From Alkaliphilus hydrothermalis (lineage in GTDB: Bacteria > Bacillota > Clostridia > Peptostreptococcales > Natronincolaceae), in contig NZ_JAFBEE010000012.1 in NCBI RefSeq assembly GCF_016908555.1, positions 24,904 to 88,903 on the forward strand: a stretch of DNA of 64,000 nucleotides, in the 5' to 3' direction. Position numbers and translations under genes: made by a program. Of this stretch, positions 35,308 to 43,548 are shown in pieces. Each line of letters opens with the position of its first letter. Position 1 is the stretch's first letter. A model generated the notes under the pieces. The model was not told the DNA's origin. It saw nothing but the letters and a program-made list of their open reading frames with translations, and made no database searches.

Positions 35308-35356
35308 TCCAAAACATGATGAAGAATCGGAATTCATAAAGAGGAGGAATTATGTC

Positions 35357-35974
35357 ATGCATAGAGTAAGTACAGGTTATGGCACAAGAAAGAAAACAAT
35401 GTCTACAAAAACAATGGTGAAGGTTTCTATTTTATCGGTGATGGCTTTTATCTTGATGTTGATGGAATTTCCAATACCAATTTTTCCTGGGTTCTTAAAG
35501 GTTGATTTCAGTGATGTACCAGCTTTAATTGGAGGCTTTGCTTTAGGACCGGTGGCTGGAGCGTTGATTCAATTAGTAAAGGTTTTATTATTCTTCATAA
35601 CAAAGACTGAAACAGGCGGTATCGGAGAGTTGGCGAATTTTATAGTTGGGGCGGGCTTTGTTGTTCCGGCAGCTATGATTTATCATCTTAAAAAAGACCG
35701 TAAACATGCGATATTAGGTGTAATAGTCGGAACAATCTGTATGGCAATCGCTGGAGTATTGGCTAACCTATATATTATAATCCCCTTCTATACAAAGATA
35801 TTCCCATTGGAAGTAATTGTAGAGATGGGAACAGTGGTGAATAGTCGAATTGTAGACCTAGAGAGTCTAGTAATGTATGGAATCACTCCCTTCAACCTAT
35901 TTAAAGGGACCATAATTGGAATAGTAACCATAATAATCTACAAAAAGATATCACCATTACTTAAAAACAATTAA
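35357..35974 (+). CDS. ribU: ECF transporter riboflavin-specific S component RibU
   Basis: A 205-residue membrane protein with about six helices. The N-terminal part (SVMAFILMLMEFPIPIFPGFLKVDFSDVP, seen as FPIPIFPGFLKVDFSDVP) and GPVAGALIQLVKVLLF are RibU hallmarks. It captures riboflavin with an ECF energising module encoded elsewhere. ATG 35357 is chosen because GAGGAGG lies at 35341-35347; a longer frame would include the riboswitch terminator. Control by the FMN riboswitch confirms the role. Confidence 0.95.
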   Translation: MHRVSTGYGTRKKTMSTKTMVKVSILSVMAFILMLMEFPIPIFPGFLKVDFSDVPALIGGFALGPVAGALIQLVKVLLFFITKTETGGIGELANFIVGAGFVVPAAMIYHLKKDRKHAILGVIVGTICMAIAGVLANLYIIIPFYTKIFPLEVIVEMGTVVNSRIVDLESLVMYGITPFNLFKGTIIGIVTIIIYKKISPLLKNN

Positions 35975-35980
35975 TAAATG

Positions 35981-36007
35981 AAGGGTCTCCTGTTGGAGGC
36001 CCTTTTC
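35981..36007 (+). terminator. Terminator after ribU
   Basis: AAGGGTCTCC (35981-35990) pairs with GGAGGCCCTT (35995-36004), then T-rich sequence. Confidence 0.8.
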
Positions 36008-36042
36008 AGTTAAAAGAGAGTAACAATTATATATAAAAACGT

Positions 36043-36070
36043 TTAGCTTTTATATAAAAAGTGGTATAAT
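36043..36070 (+). promoter_or_regulatory. Possible promoter of the HEPN-like/NTPase module
   Basis: TTAGCT (36043-36048), 16 bases, TATAAT (36065-36070). The -10 is perfect, the -35 weak. About 45 bases separate it from the first gene. Confidence 0.5.
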
Positions 36071-36118
36071 TTAGTATATAAAGAATACAAAGGTAAAAGT
36101 TAAAGAGGTGAATAAACT

Positions 36119-36553
36119 TTGAAGGATGATTTTTATGCAACAGCACAAAGAGTCTGGAAAGATGCCAATATACTAAATAATACTCCAAATAATACTAGTT
36201 ACTTTAACACTTGTTATTTATCAGGTTATATATTAGAATGCTATGGAAAACTATTAATTGAAGCATCGGAGGTAGGTAAACCAGACAGTTTTGGACATAA
36301 TATAAGGAGGATAAATGAAGTAATTAATAAGACAGTGTCTTTTGATCAGACTTACTCAAAATATTGTATTGATTTAAATACAAAATGTACCTCCATATAT
36401 AAAGGTAAGCACAGATGGCATCCTAATAATAGATATTCAGGCAGTTCCACTTTATGGAACACGAAAGAAGTAGCAGATAAATTTATAAATGAATCAGAAA
36501 TTGTAATGGATATAATTGATGAGATGAAGGTAGATGGGATGGTGAGAAGATGA
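36119..36553 (+). CDS. HEPN-like small protein of the NTPase module
   Basis: A 144-residue helical protein. The segment YLSGYILECYGKLLIEA (about 33-49) fits the second helix of HEPN domains; a later KHRWHPNNRYSG segment holds conserved-looking R and H residues, though the classical RxxxxH ribonuclease motif is not exact. It could be a nuclease, a binding scaffold or an inactive HEPN. Start is TTG 36119, following AAAGAGGTG. It overlaps the next gene by four bases (ATGA), so the two are co-translated. Codon use is strongly AT-biased, unlike the ribU and tsaE neighbours. Confidence 0.6.
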   Translation: MKDDFYATAQRVWKDANILNNTPNNTSYFNTCYLSGYILECYGKLLIEASEVGKPDSFGHNIRRINEVINKTVSFDQTYSKYCIDLNTKCTSIYKGKHRWHPNNRYSGSSTLWNTKEVADKFINESEIVMDIIDEMKVDGMVRR

Positions 36554-39309
36554 AGACAGTACATTTTGATGAAGTATATGAATTATTACATGATAAGCTT
36601 ACAATTATTAAACATTATAATAATGTTACATTTTATATCATAAGGGATGTGTTTGGTAGAATATCAATATATATACTAAAAGAAGGAGAAGACTCAGAAT
36701 TAATTAATTTTGTAACCAATATTATTAAAGAGGCTATTGGTGAACCTTGGCTTAATACTGTAGAACAAGTTTTTAAAGGTTCTAGATTTCTTGATAAATT
36801 AAGAACTATAACAAAAAAAATAAATGATACAGATAACATCTATTACGGTGAGCGACATTTAACTCGATTGAATTGGTTTAGGAAAAAAATGCAAATAGAA
36901 GAAATACAATCTGTGCCTAAGGTTATAACTTTTTACTCCTTTAAAGGGGGGTTAGGAAGAACTACATCTATGGTATTAACAGCATTACAATTAGTAAGAC
37001 AAGGAAAAAAAGTAGTCATGGTAGACTTTGACTTAGAGGCTCCAGGACTTTCTTCTGTACTTCTCCCTGAAAATAATCAGTTTCCAGAGTATGGGGTAGT
37101 AGATTACCTAATTGAGAGCCAAATTTATTTAAATACAAATTATAAATTGGATATTGATGAGTATGTATATACAATACAAGACAGAGAATTGATTGGTTCA
37201 TCTGGTGGACAATTGTATGTTGTTCCTGCTTCTAATCTAAAAGATGAAAATACAGAGGTATATTTAGAGAAAATGGGGAGATTAGACTTTAATACTCCAA
37301 CTTTTATGGAGGAAAATAATCCAATATCAATGATGATTACCCAACTGAGTGATCGATTTAAACCAGATTATATTTTCTTAGATGCTAGAACAGGCATTCA
37401 TGATGTTGGGGGCTTAACATTAACGCAGTTTGCTGATTTAGCCTTTTTGTTGTTTTATGGGAATGATCAAAATATGGCAGGGATGAAGATGGTATTACCT
37501 AAAGTTATAGAAAATAAAATTCCTTTTTTCTTAATTAATAGTCCTGTTCCTATATCTGAAGATGAGGCTGATGAGGAAATAGATTTTTACTTAGAAAATG
37601 CTTATAACCTTTTGGTAGAGACTAATTATTATGAAGAAGGCAAATTACCAGATTTATATGAAGAAAATGCTGAGCATTATCCATATTTAATCAATTATCA
37701 GCCACAAGCAGTATTGTTGAATACAAACAAAAAAATTGCAAACCTATTAGATGATAATGGTAAGTCAAATGTATATTTTAAATTAGCTGAACAAATTGCA
37801 TCATATGGTAATGAAAGGGAAATTAGTGAGTTGAAAATTGACATAAAAGAAGATAATAAATCGAAAATGCTAGAAGGTATCTCGCAGATAACAGGTAAAG
37901 TAGCTGCATCAGAAAATGAATTTAAAAGTGATGAAGATTTAATAGAAAAATTTTATCCACTGAAGGAGCATCGATTTATATTTGAGTCAGATAAATTCTT
38001 GATTTTAGGACCTAAGGGAAGTGGTAAAACAGCTCTATTTTCAGTTCTTGAACATAGAACATATGCTAAATATTTAGCAGCTTATTTAGGTGTATCTACA
38101 GAATCATTTGATCGGACAATCTGGATAACAGGGCTTAAGCAATCAGCAGATTTTCCAACTTCCGATAGTTTTGAAATTATAGGACAGAAGAAAGAAGCAT
38201 TTGTACATAGAAGATTTTGGCAATTACTAGCCCTCCGATCATTGGCAAGAGAAGTAGGTGAAGAATTAAATTTTGTTCCTAGTGAGGTAAAAGAAAACCT
38301 GGAATCAATTAGTAATCTTCGTGAATTAGCGGAGAATTTAGAAAGAGCGGAGGAAGTAGAGGGTTATTTTCATATCTTAGATCAACAATTACAAGAAAGA
38401 AATCAGAATATTATACTTGTCTATGATGCGTTAGATGTACTGTTAAAAAATAGAGATATAAGAGGTTCGATGATTTCTGCTTTAATAGGTCTATGGCATG
38501 AATATTTACCAAGATACAAAAATATAAGAGTGAAAATATTTTTAAGGGATGATATTTTTAATAAAGAAGTTAATGATTTAACAGATAAGGTGAAATTACG
38601 CAATTTTTCCGAGAAGCTTAGTTGGACATATGATGAACTATTAGCTATGGTGTGGAAAAGAATGGCACAAAAATCAAATGAAGTAGCTGAGTTGTTTAAA
38701 GATGTGTATTCTTCTATAGGGCTACTGATGAAAAAGGATGATTACTTAGGTTATATCCCAAAGGCTGATGTGGATATTAATAAAGCAATTTTAAAAGTTT
38801 TGGTCGGAGAACGTATGGCCAGTGGAAAGGCTGCCTTCTCTTATAACTGGATACGAAATCATCTAGCAGATACGAATGAACGAATAGTCCCTAGAAGTAT
38901 ACTAAAGTTATTTGCATTTGCTGCAGAGAAAAACTTAGAAAAGATTGAAATTTTTGGTATATACAATAATATAGTTAGACCTAAAATGCTAGATTCAGTA
39001 ATGAATGAGGTTTCTATTGATAGAGTTGATGATTTGTTGGATGAATATAAAGAATTTGAAGCAATATTCAATAATCTCAAGGAATTTTTACCTCGTTTCC
39101 CAGCGAATGAAGATGACTTAAAAGAAGCTTTACGTAAATGTGGTGTTCCGGAAGGGAAAGAAATAAACACAATTGCTGAATTGGTTGATATAGGTGTTAT
39201 GAAGCCCTATCAAAGAAAGAAAAGTGACCCAATTAGATATCATATTCCTGATATATTTTTAATTGGGCTAGGTTTATCTAGGGTAGGGCTAAAAGCTAAA
39301 AATAAATAA
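36550..39309 (+). CDS. Dual P-loop protein: KGGLGR-type ParA-like plus second NTPase
   Basis: A 919-residue cytosolic protein. Residues 1-120 are an uncharacterised N-terminal domain. Residues 125-330 form a SIMIBI/ParA-like domain with KGGLGRTT (132-139), VVMVDFDLEAPGLSSVL (about 155-171) and YIFLDARTG. The canonical ParA KGGxGKT lysine is arginine, while the signature first lysine remains. A second P-loop, GPKGSGKTA (487-495), with Walker B IILVYDALD near 620, starts a larger AAA/STAND-like domain up to about 800. The C-terminus looks winged-helix-like. Relatives with KGGVGR ATPase domains are often found in defence islands. Function here is inferred. Confidence 0.7.
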   Translation: MKTVHFDEVYELLHDKLTIIKHYNNVTFYIIRDVFGRISIYILKEGEDSELINFVTNIIKEAIGEPWLNTVEQVFKGSRFLDKLRTITKKINDTDNIYYGERHLTRLNWFRKKMQIEEIQSVPKVITFYSFKGGLGRTTSMVLTALQLVRQGKKVVMVDFDLEAPGLSSVLLPENNQFPEYGVVDYLIESQIYLNTNYKLDIDEYVYTIQDRELIGSSGGQLYVVPASNLKDENTEVYLEKMGRLDFNTPTFMEENNPISMMITQLSDRFKPDYIFLDARTGIHDVGGLTLTQFADLAFLLFYGNDQNMAGMKMVLPKVIENKIPFFLINSPVPISEDEADEEIDFYLENAYNLLVETNYYEEGKLPDLYEENAEHYPYLINYQPQAVLLNTNKKIANLLDDNGKSNVYFKLAEQIASYGNEREISELKIDIKEDNKSKMLEGISQITGKVAASENEFKSDEDLIEKFYPLKEHRFIFESDKFLILGPKGSGKTALFSVLEHRTYAKYLAAYLGVSTESFDRTIWITGLKQSADFPTSDSFEIIGQKKEAFVHRRFWQLLALRSLAREVGEELNFVPSEVKENLESISNLRELAENLERAEEVEGYFHILDQQLQERNQNIILVYDALDVLLKNRDIRGSMISALIGLWHEYLPRYKNIRVKIFLRDDIFNKEVNDLTDKVKLRNFSEKLSWTYDELLAMVWKRMAQKSNEVAELFKDVYSSIGLLMKKDDYLGYIPKADVDINKAILKVLVGERMASGKAAFSYNWIRNHLADTNERIVPRSILKLFAFAAEKNLEKIEIFGIYNNIVRPKMLDSVMNEVSIDRVDDLLDEYKEFEAIFNNLKEFLPRFPANEDDLKEALRKCGVPEGKEINTIAELVDIGVMKPYQRKKSDPIRYHIPDIFLIGLGLSRVGLKAKNK

Positions 39310-39318
39310 ATATTATTA

Positions 39319-39350
39319 ATAGCACACCTAAAATTGGTGTGCTATTGTCT
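39319..39350 (+). terminator. Terminator after the NTPase module
   Basis: ATAGCACACC (39319-39328) pairs with GGTGTGCTAT (39336-39345), followed by TGTCTT, a modest T-tail. Confidence 0.75.
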
Positions 39351-39609
39351 TACAGTAAAAAATGATTTTAGGAAATAATGAGAATAATAAAATAAGCAGA
39401 TTTAAAATAGGGTAAATTATGCTAAAATAGAGTATGGTATGGAAAAGATGGCTAAATTGTCAATAGAAGCAAATAATTATAGAGGTGAAATAATTTTAAT
39501 AGCAAAATGAGTTTAAGTTAAAACAGTTTAAAGTAAAGTACAAAAAAGAAAAATCAGTGAAGCAATCACTGTAAAATACAAATATTGAAACTAATAAGTA
39601 GGTGCAGAT
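39351..39609. other. Intergenic before tsaE
   Basis: AT-rich sequence with no clear feature. The promoter of the t6A operon must be here or in the preceding stretch, but I could not choose one. Confidence 0.4.
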
Positions 39610-40068
39610 ATGACGTGTAAAATGATCAATAACCAAGAACAAACAGCGGAAATAGCAAAAAAACTAGCGGAACTGGTGAAGGGCGGAGACGTAATCTGTT
39701 TATCGGGAGACTTAGGGGCGGGAAAAACAACCTTTACCCAAGCCTTTGCAAAGGGATTAAACATAGAAGAACCTGTGACAAGCCCTACCTTCACCATTCT
39801 CCACGAATATCATGAGGGAAGGATCCCTCTATATCATTTTGATGTGTATCGGATCAAGCATCCAATGGAAATGGAGGACTTAGGCTATGAGGAATATTTC
39901 TTCGGCAACGGTGTATGTGTTATTGAATGGGCAACTCTAATAGAAGAAATTCTACCCTCTGATTTTTTATGGATTGATTTGACTGTGGAGGGACCGCAGG
40001 AAAGAAAGTTATGCTTAAAGTCGACTAATGAATACTATGAAAAGATTGTTGAGGAGTTGTTGAAATAA
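39610..40068 (+). CDS. tsaE: tRNA t6A biosynthesis ATPase TsaE
   Basis: A 152-residue P-loop protein. Walker A is GDLGAGKTTF and PTFTILHEYHEG follows as in the family. TsaE binds and hydrolyses ATP to reset the TsaB-TsaD-TsaE complex that makes t6A37 in ANN-decoding tRNAs. It overlaps tsaB by one base at 40068. The start has a weak ribosome site, AGGTG. Confidence 0.95.
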   Translation: MTCKMINNQEQTAEIAKKLAELVKGGDVICLSGDLGAGKTTFTQAFAKGLNIEEPVTSPTFTILHEYHEGRIPLYHFDVYRIKHPMEMEDLGYEEYFFGNGVCVIEWATLIEEILPSDFLWIDLTVEGPQERKLCLKSTNEYYEKIVEELLK

Positions 40069-40784
40069 TGAAAATACTAGCTTTAGATACCTCTTCTATC
40101 GTAGCTACAGTGGCAGTGATGGAGGATGAAAAATTGATAGCAGAAATTATTTTAAACTATAAAAAAACCCACTCGGAAAAATTAATGCCCATGATTGAAG
40201 AGATCCTAAACCATTGCGAAATGGAACCTAAAGAAATCGACATCTTTGCTGCTTCTTTAGGGCCAGGCTCCTTTACGGGGCTTAGAATAGGTATGACCAC
40301 AGTAAAGGCAATGGCTCAGGCATTAAATAAGCCTGTAGTTGGGGTGCCAACCCTTGAGGGTTTGGCTTATAATGTACCCTATGCCGATGGATTAATCTGT
40401 CCAATTATTGATGCCCAAAGGGATATGGTCTATACTGCCCTGTATAGTTGGGACGGGGATGGACTTCAAGAAGTCATGGAGCAACAGGTTTTATCAGTGG
40501 ATGAATTGATTAATTATTTAAGAGATAAAAATGAAAAAGTTATTTTTGTAGGGGATGCAGTAGAAAAATTTAGAGGTAAACTAAATGAAACACTATCTAC
40601 TCAAGCTAATTTTTCTCCTAGTATGGTGTCAATGCCTAGGGCGGCTTCCATTGCCCAGTTGGCTAGAATAAAGGCCTTAAAGGATGAAAGTATGGAGGCA
40701 TCAGAGCTAGTTCCTCTTTATATGAGAAAATCCCAAGCAGAGCACCAATACGATGAACGAATGAAAGGCAGGGAAATGCCCTAA
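40068..40784 (+). CDS. tsaB: tRNA t6A biosynthesis protein TsaB
   Basis: A 238-residue ASKHA-fold protein. Hallmarks: ILALDTSSIVATVAVM at the start and LGPGSFTGLRIGMTTVKAMA near residue 64. TsaB is the non-catalytic partner of TsaD. Its stop and the rimI start overlap (ATAATG-type junction at 40784), forming the usual tsaE-tsaB-rimI operon. The tsaD gene lies separately at 46 kb. Confidence 0.95.
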   Translation: MKILALDTSSIVATVAVMEDEKLIAEIILNYKKTHSEKLMPMIEEILNHCEMEPKEIDIFAASLGPGSFTGLRIGMTTVKAMAQALNKPVVGVPTLEGLAYNVPYADGLICPIIDAQRDMVYTALYSWDGDGLQEVMEQQVLSVDELINYLRDKNEKVIFVGDAVEKFRGKLNETLSTQANFSPSMVSMPRAASIAQLARIKALKDESMEASELVPLYMRKSQAEHQYDERMKGREMP

Positions 40785-41236
40785 TGGAGTCTATCAAGGT
40801 TAGAAAAATGGAAGTCAAGGATCTAAACGAGGTTGTAGTCATAGAGGAAAAATCATTCCCTACCCCTTGGACAAGGAGCTCCTTTGAAAAGGAAGTTAAG
40901 AAAAATCTATTGGCAAGATATTTTGTAGCTACATACGAAGAAAAAGTAGTCGCCTATGGAGGCATGTGGTTGATTATAGATGAGGCTCATATTACTAATA
41001 TTGCTGTCCACCCAGAGTATCGGGGGAGAAAAATCGGTAAGATTTTAGTAGAGGGGATGATTCAGGAGGCAATCAGTCTAGGTATGGAGCGGATGACCCT
41101 AGAGGTGAGGACTTCCAACATTACTGCTCAAGATTTATATAAATCATTAGGGTTTCTTTCCTGCGGTATTCGGCCAGGCTACTATCAGGATAATGGTGAG
41201 GATGCAATGATTATGTGGAAGGATTGTACAAAATAA
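40784..41236 (+). CDS. rimI: Ribosomal protein S18-alanine N-acetyltransferase RimI
   Basis: A 150-residue GNAT enzyme. Motif A (HPEYRGRKIGKILVEGMI) and motif B (EVRTSNITAQDLYKSLGF) are intact. By neighbourhood and similarity it is RimI, which acetylates the N-terminus of S18; substrate specificity in Clostridia is broader in some cases. It closes the tsaE-tsaB-rimI operon and is followed by a terminator. Confidence 0.9.
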   Translation: MESIKVRKMEVKDLNEVVVIEEKSFPTPWTRSSFEKEVKKNLLARYFVATYEEKVVAYGGMWLIIDEAHITNIAVHPEYRGRKIGKILVEGMIQEAISLGMERMTLEVRTSNITAQDLYKSLGFLSCGIRPGYYQDNGEDAMIMWKDCTK

Positions 41237-41258
41237 AATAATAGAGAGATAAGTGTTA

Positions 41259-41300
41259 AAAGTTCCTATGGACAGCCATTTGCTTGTAGGAACTTTTTAT
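41259..41300 (+). terminator. Terminator after rimI
   Basis: AAAGTTCCTA (41259-41268) pairs with TAGGAACTTT (41287-41296), followed by TTATTTAT. Confidence 0.8.
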
Positions 41301-41427
41301 TTATCTAAGTTTAGTAAGTATGATAAAATTGTAGGGGTAAGGGTACCAAACTACTCAATTGCTTAACAAGGATTGTGGAGTAACTGGAGGATTATATGGG
41401 GAAAATTATATTAAAGGAGATGTAGTT

Positions 41428-42024
41428 TTGCTAAAGCTATTGATAAAGAAATTTCAATTAACCATAGAAGAGCCCCAGTGCATTATGATTTTTAGCAATG
41501 CTGGGGACAAGAAACAGGATGTTTTGGGAATCCTTAATGGAAAAGTCAAGGGAGTGGAAGGACAGTATTTTCTTAAAGGAAAAGATGTCAGCACATTCAG
41601 CCAAAGGGAAATGGCCCACCTAAGAAAAAAAGAAGTCATCAATTTTTCTGATACAAACTTTCTTATGGAGGGGTATACTGTAGAAAAAAACCTACAACTT
41701 CAATTAAAGACTAGTGGAATCTATCCCACTAAAGGAAAGCGTATGATTGGGGCAACATTGGACCTGTTGGATTTGAAGGACTTTCGTGATTTGCCCATCA
41801 CACAATTATCCCTCCTTCAAAAACTACTGGTAAGACTGGCTAAGGCTGCTGTAGTAGAGCCAAAGATTATATGTGGCCAGGACCCATTTGTAGACTTAAA
41901 TGAGAAGGAGATTAAGATTGTAAAGGGATGGATTGAGAATTTAACTGCAAAAGGAATAATAGTAATTATGATAACAGAAAACTTAAATCACTTAAAGTAT
42001 GGAGATCAGGAAATTATTTTATAA
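41428..42024 (+). CDS. Degenerate ABC-ATPase-like protein
   Basis: A 198-residue protein with the outline of a short ABC ATPase but without its key motifs. Where a Walker A would be, the sequence reads FSNAGDKKQDVLGILNG. The signature LSGGQ is replaced by LSLLQK, and Walker B ends in ICGQDPF, so the catalytic glutamate pattern LLLDEP is lost. The TTG at 41428 is chosen because AAAGGAGA lies 8 bases before it; an upstream frame from 41359 has no ribosome site. It should not hydrolyse ATP by the usual mechanism. Its frame is intact, so it is not an obvious pseudogene. Confidence 0.65.
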   Translation: MLKLLIKKFQLTIEEPQCIMIFSNAGDKKQDVLGILNGKVKGVEGQYFLKGKDVSTFSQREMAHLRKKEVINFSDTNFLMEGYTVEKNLQLQLKTSGIYPTKGKRMIGATLDLLDLKDFRDLPITQLSLLQKLLVRLAKAAVVEPKIICGQDPFVDLNEKEIKIVKGWIENLTAKGIIVIMITENLNHLKYGDQEIIL

Positions 42025-42031
42025 CGAATAG

Positions 42032-42128
42032 GAAAGCTCTACATTAAGTTAATATAAAAGAGAACTCTTTCGTAAATGAGCTTCAACATAAGTCATTAAT
42101 TAAATCTTTCGAAGGAAGACTTAGCTCC
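42032..42128. repeat. Dispersed repeat, copy 2 (blocks B then A)
   Basis: Block B GAAAGCTCTACATTAA (42032-42047) precedes block A (42072-42128), which begins GTAAATGAGCTTCAACATAA. The same blocks occur at 9.0-9.1 kb in the order A then B. A hairpin-forming segment (AATCTTTC-GAAGGAAGACT) lies in block A. Confidence 0.7.
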
Positions 42129-42148
42129 AAAACTAAGATAATACAACA

Positions 42149-42215
42149 AACCTCAGCATCTATGGACGTTTAATAGCTTCCAACGATTAATCTAGAAGAG
42201 CTGGGGTATTTTTTA
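42149..42215 (+). terminator. Possible terminator before the ECF sigma gene
   Basis: AACCTCAGC (42149-42157) can pair with GCTGGGGT(A) (42200-42207, one G-U pair) across a 42-base loop that has its own pairing, followed by ATTTTTTAT. It may end the upstream transcript. Confidence 0.4.
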
Positions 42216-42318
42216 TGATGACTTTGTTTTGATTGTTTTGATATAATGCGTAAAGAAGAAATAACTAAAAATCTAAAGAAGTAAATATAAAGAAGTTTTA
42301 AATAAAAAAGTTAAAAGC

Positions 42319-42344
42319 ATAAACTTTTTTATAAACCATACGTA
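42319..42344 (+). promoter_or_regulatory. ECF-type promoter, probably autoregulated
   Basis: ATAAAC (42319-42324), 16 bases, CGTA (42341-42344). This matches the AAC(-35)/CGTA(-10) pattern of SigW-like ECF promoters. It lies 32 bases before the sigma gene. Confidence 0.65.
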
Positions 42345-42376
42345 AATAAAGTATAGGGAAAAGAGGTGGTGGATTG

Positions 42377-42952
42377 ATGATGTCGGATTGGGAGATTATA
42401 CAGTTGATTGTACAGGGAAATAGCGAATTGTTCCGAGAGCTTGTTGGACGGTACAAAAAAGCAGTCTACTCCCTATGTTATCGGATGCTGAAGAATCATG
42501 AGGAGGCAGAGGATCTTTCTCAAGAGGCATTTATAAAAACCTATAACTATCTAGGAAAATATGACCCCAGCTACAAATTTTCCACTTGGATACTAAAGAT
42601 TGCCACCAACACCACAATAGATTATTTAAGGAAAAAGAAAGTGGAGACCCTCCCCTTAGAAGAAGAAATTGCAACAAAGCAAGAAGGAGCCAGTGCAGAG
42701 GCTGTATATTTTCATCATCACAACAAGGACTTAATCCAAGAAGCCATTAATCAGTTGCCTGCAGACTATCGAACATTAATTGTGTTGTACCATCAATATG
42801 GATTAAGCTATAAGGAAATCGCCGACAGTGTTAATCTACCAATGACAAAGGTGAAAAATAGACTCCATAGAGGAAGAAGTTTATTAAAGGAGAAATTAAT
42901 CAATATCAAGGAGGAGGGAGCACAATGGACTGCAAAACAAGTTCAGCTTTAA
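42377..42952 (+). CDS. ECF-family RNA polymerase sigma factor (SigW-like)
   Basis: A 191-residue sigma factor with region 2 (RYKKAVYSLCYRMLKNHEEAEDLSQEAFIKTY) and region 4 (LPADYRTLIVLYHQYGLSYKEIADSVNLPMTKVKNRLHRGR), linked by an acidic loop. Both segments are seen in full but quoted here only in part: EEAEDLSQEAFIK and SYKEIADSV. It should direct an envelope-stress regulon. The anti-sigma gene starts inside its 3' end (42925), giving translational coupling. The putative ECF promoter just upstream suggests autoregulation. Start could also be ATG 42380. Confidence 0.93.
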   Translation: MMSDWEIIQLIVQGNSELFRELVGRYKKAVYSLCYRMLKNHEEAEDLSQEAFIKTYNYLGKYDPSYKFSTWILKIATNTTIDYLRKKKVETLPLEEEIATKQEGASAEAVYFHHHNKDLIQEAINQLPADYRTLIVLYHQYGLSYKEIADSVNLPMTKVKNRLHRGRSLLKEKLINIKEEGAQWTAKQVQL

Positions 42953-43548
42953 TCATGAGCTATGTAGATGGAACAATTACACATGAAGAATGGGCCCACC
43001 TCCAAAACCATATGAAGTCCTGTAGTTTATGTCAAGAGGAGTTTGAAGTTTTTACAGAAATGATCGGACTTATTGAAGAGATGCCATTATATGAGCCATC
43101 TTCAGATTTTGAAAATAAAATTATGGATTTCATTGATCATAGCTTATATAGTTCACCGACAAAACAGAGGGTAATTCTGAGTCCGATTCTTGTTTGTATA
43201 GGGATTTATACTACCTTTGCAACGCTGTTTACTCAGGAGAATAGCCATGGGAGTTTAGGAACTTTGATTGGTAATGTTTTAAAAGTGCTTCAACAGATGA
43301 ACATAGCTAATAACTTACTACAGAAGATTATTTTAGGGGGTTATAGCGTTTTTATTAGATATCCCCTTAGGATTGCTCAGTTTATGCTGGAGCTTGTTTC
43401 ATGGAGTCCACTCAATTTTCTTTTTAGCTATGGATTTAGTTTAGCTGTATTATTAGTATTATTAAAGCTAATCAAAGGAACGTTGATGGGATTGTTAAAA
43501 ATTCATGGAGGGGATATGAGATGGAAAGAAGTAGATTTAGAAAAATAA
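42925..43548 (+). CDS. Membrane anti-sigma factor with zinc-finger domain
   Basis: A 207-residue protein. The N-terminal anti-sigma domain carries HLQNHMKSCSLC, the HxxxCxxC zinc-binding pattern of ZAS/RsiW-like factors. Middle and C-terminal parts contain two or three hydrophobic segments (about 88-105, 130-150 and 170-195). It would hold the ECF sigma factor at the membrane until a signal causes its proteolysis. It overlaps the sigma gene by 28 bases and the next gene by 28 bases, a tight operon. Confidence 0.9.
   Translation: MDCKTSSALIMSYVDGTITHEEWAHLQNHMKSCSLCQEEFEVFTEMIGLIEEMPLYEPSSDFENKIMDFIDHSLYSSPTKQRVILSPILVCIGIYTTFATLFTQENSHGSLGTLIGNVLKVLQQMNIANNLLQKIILGGYSVFIRYPLRIAQFMLELVSWSPLNFLFSYGFSLAVLLVLLKLIKGTLMGLLKIHGGDMRWKEVDLEK

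Noticed and set aside
35249..35356. Upstream extension of ribU
   Set aside because: It would start inside the FMN riboswitch expression platform and translate through the terminator; the ribosome site favours 35357.
41359..41427. Upstream extension of the degenerate ABC gene
   Set aside because: No ribosome site, while AAAGGAGA lies well placed for TTG 41428.
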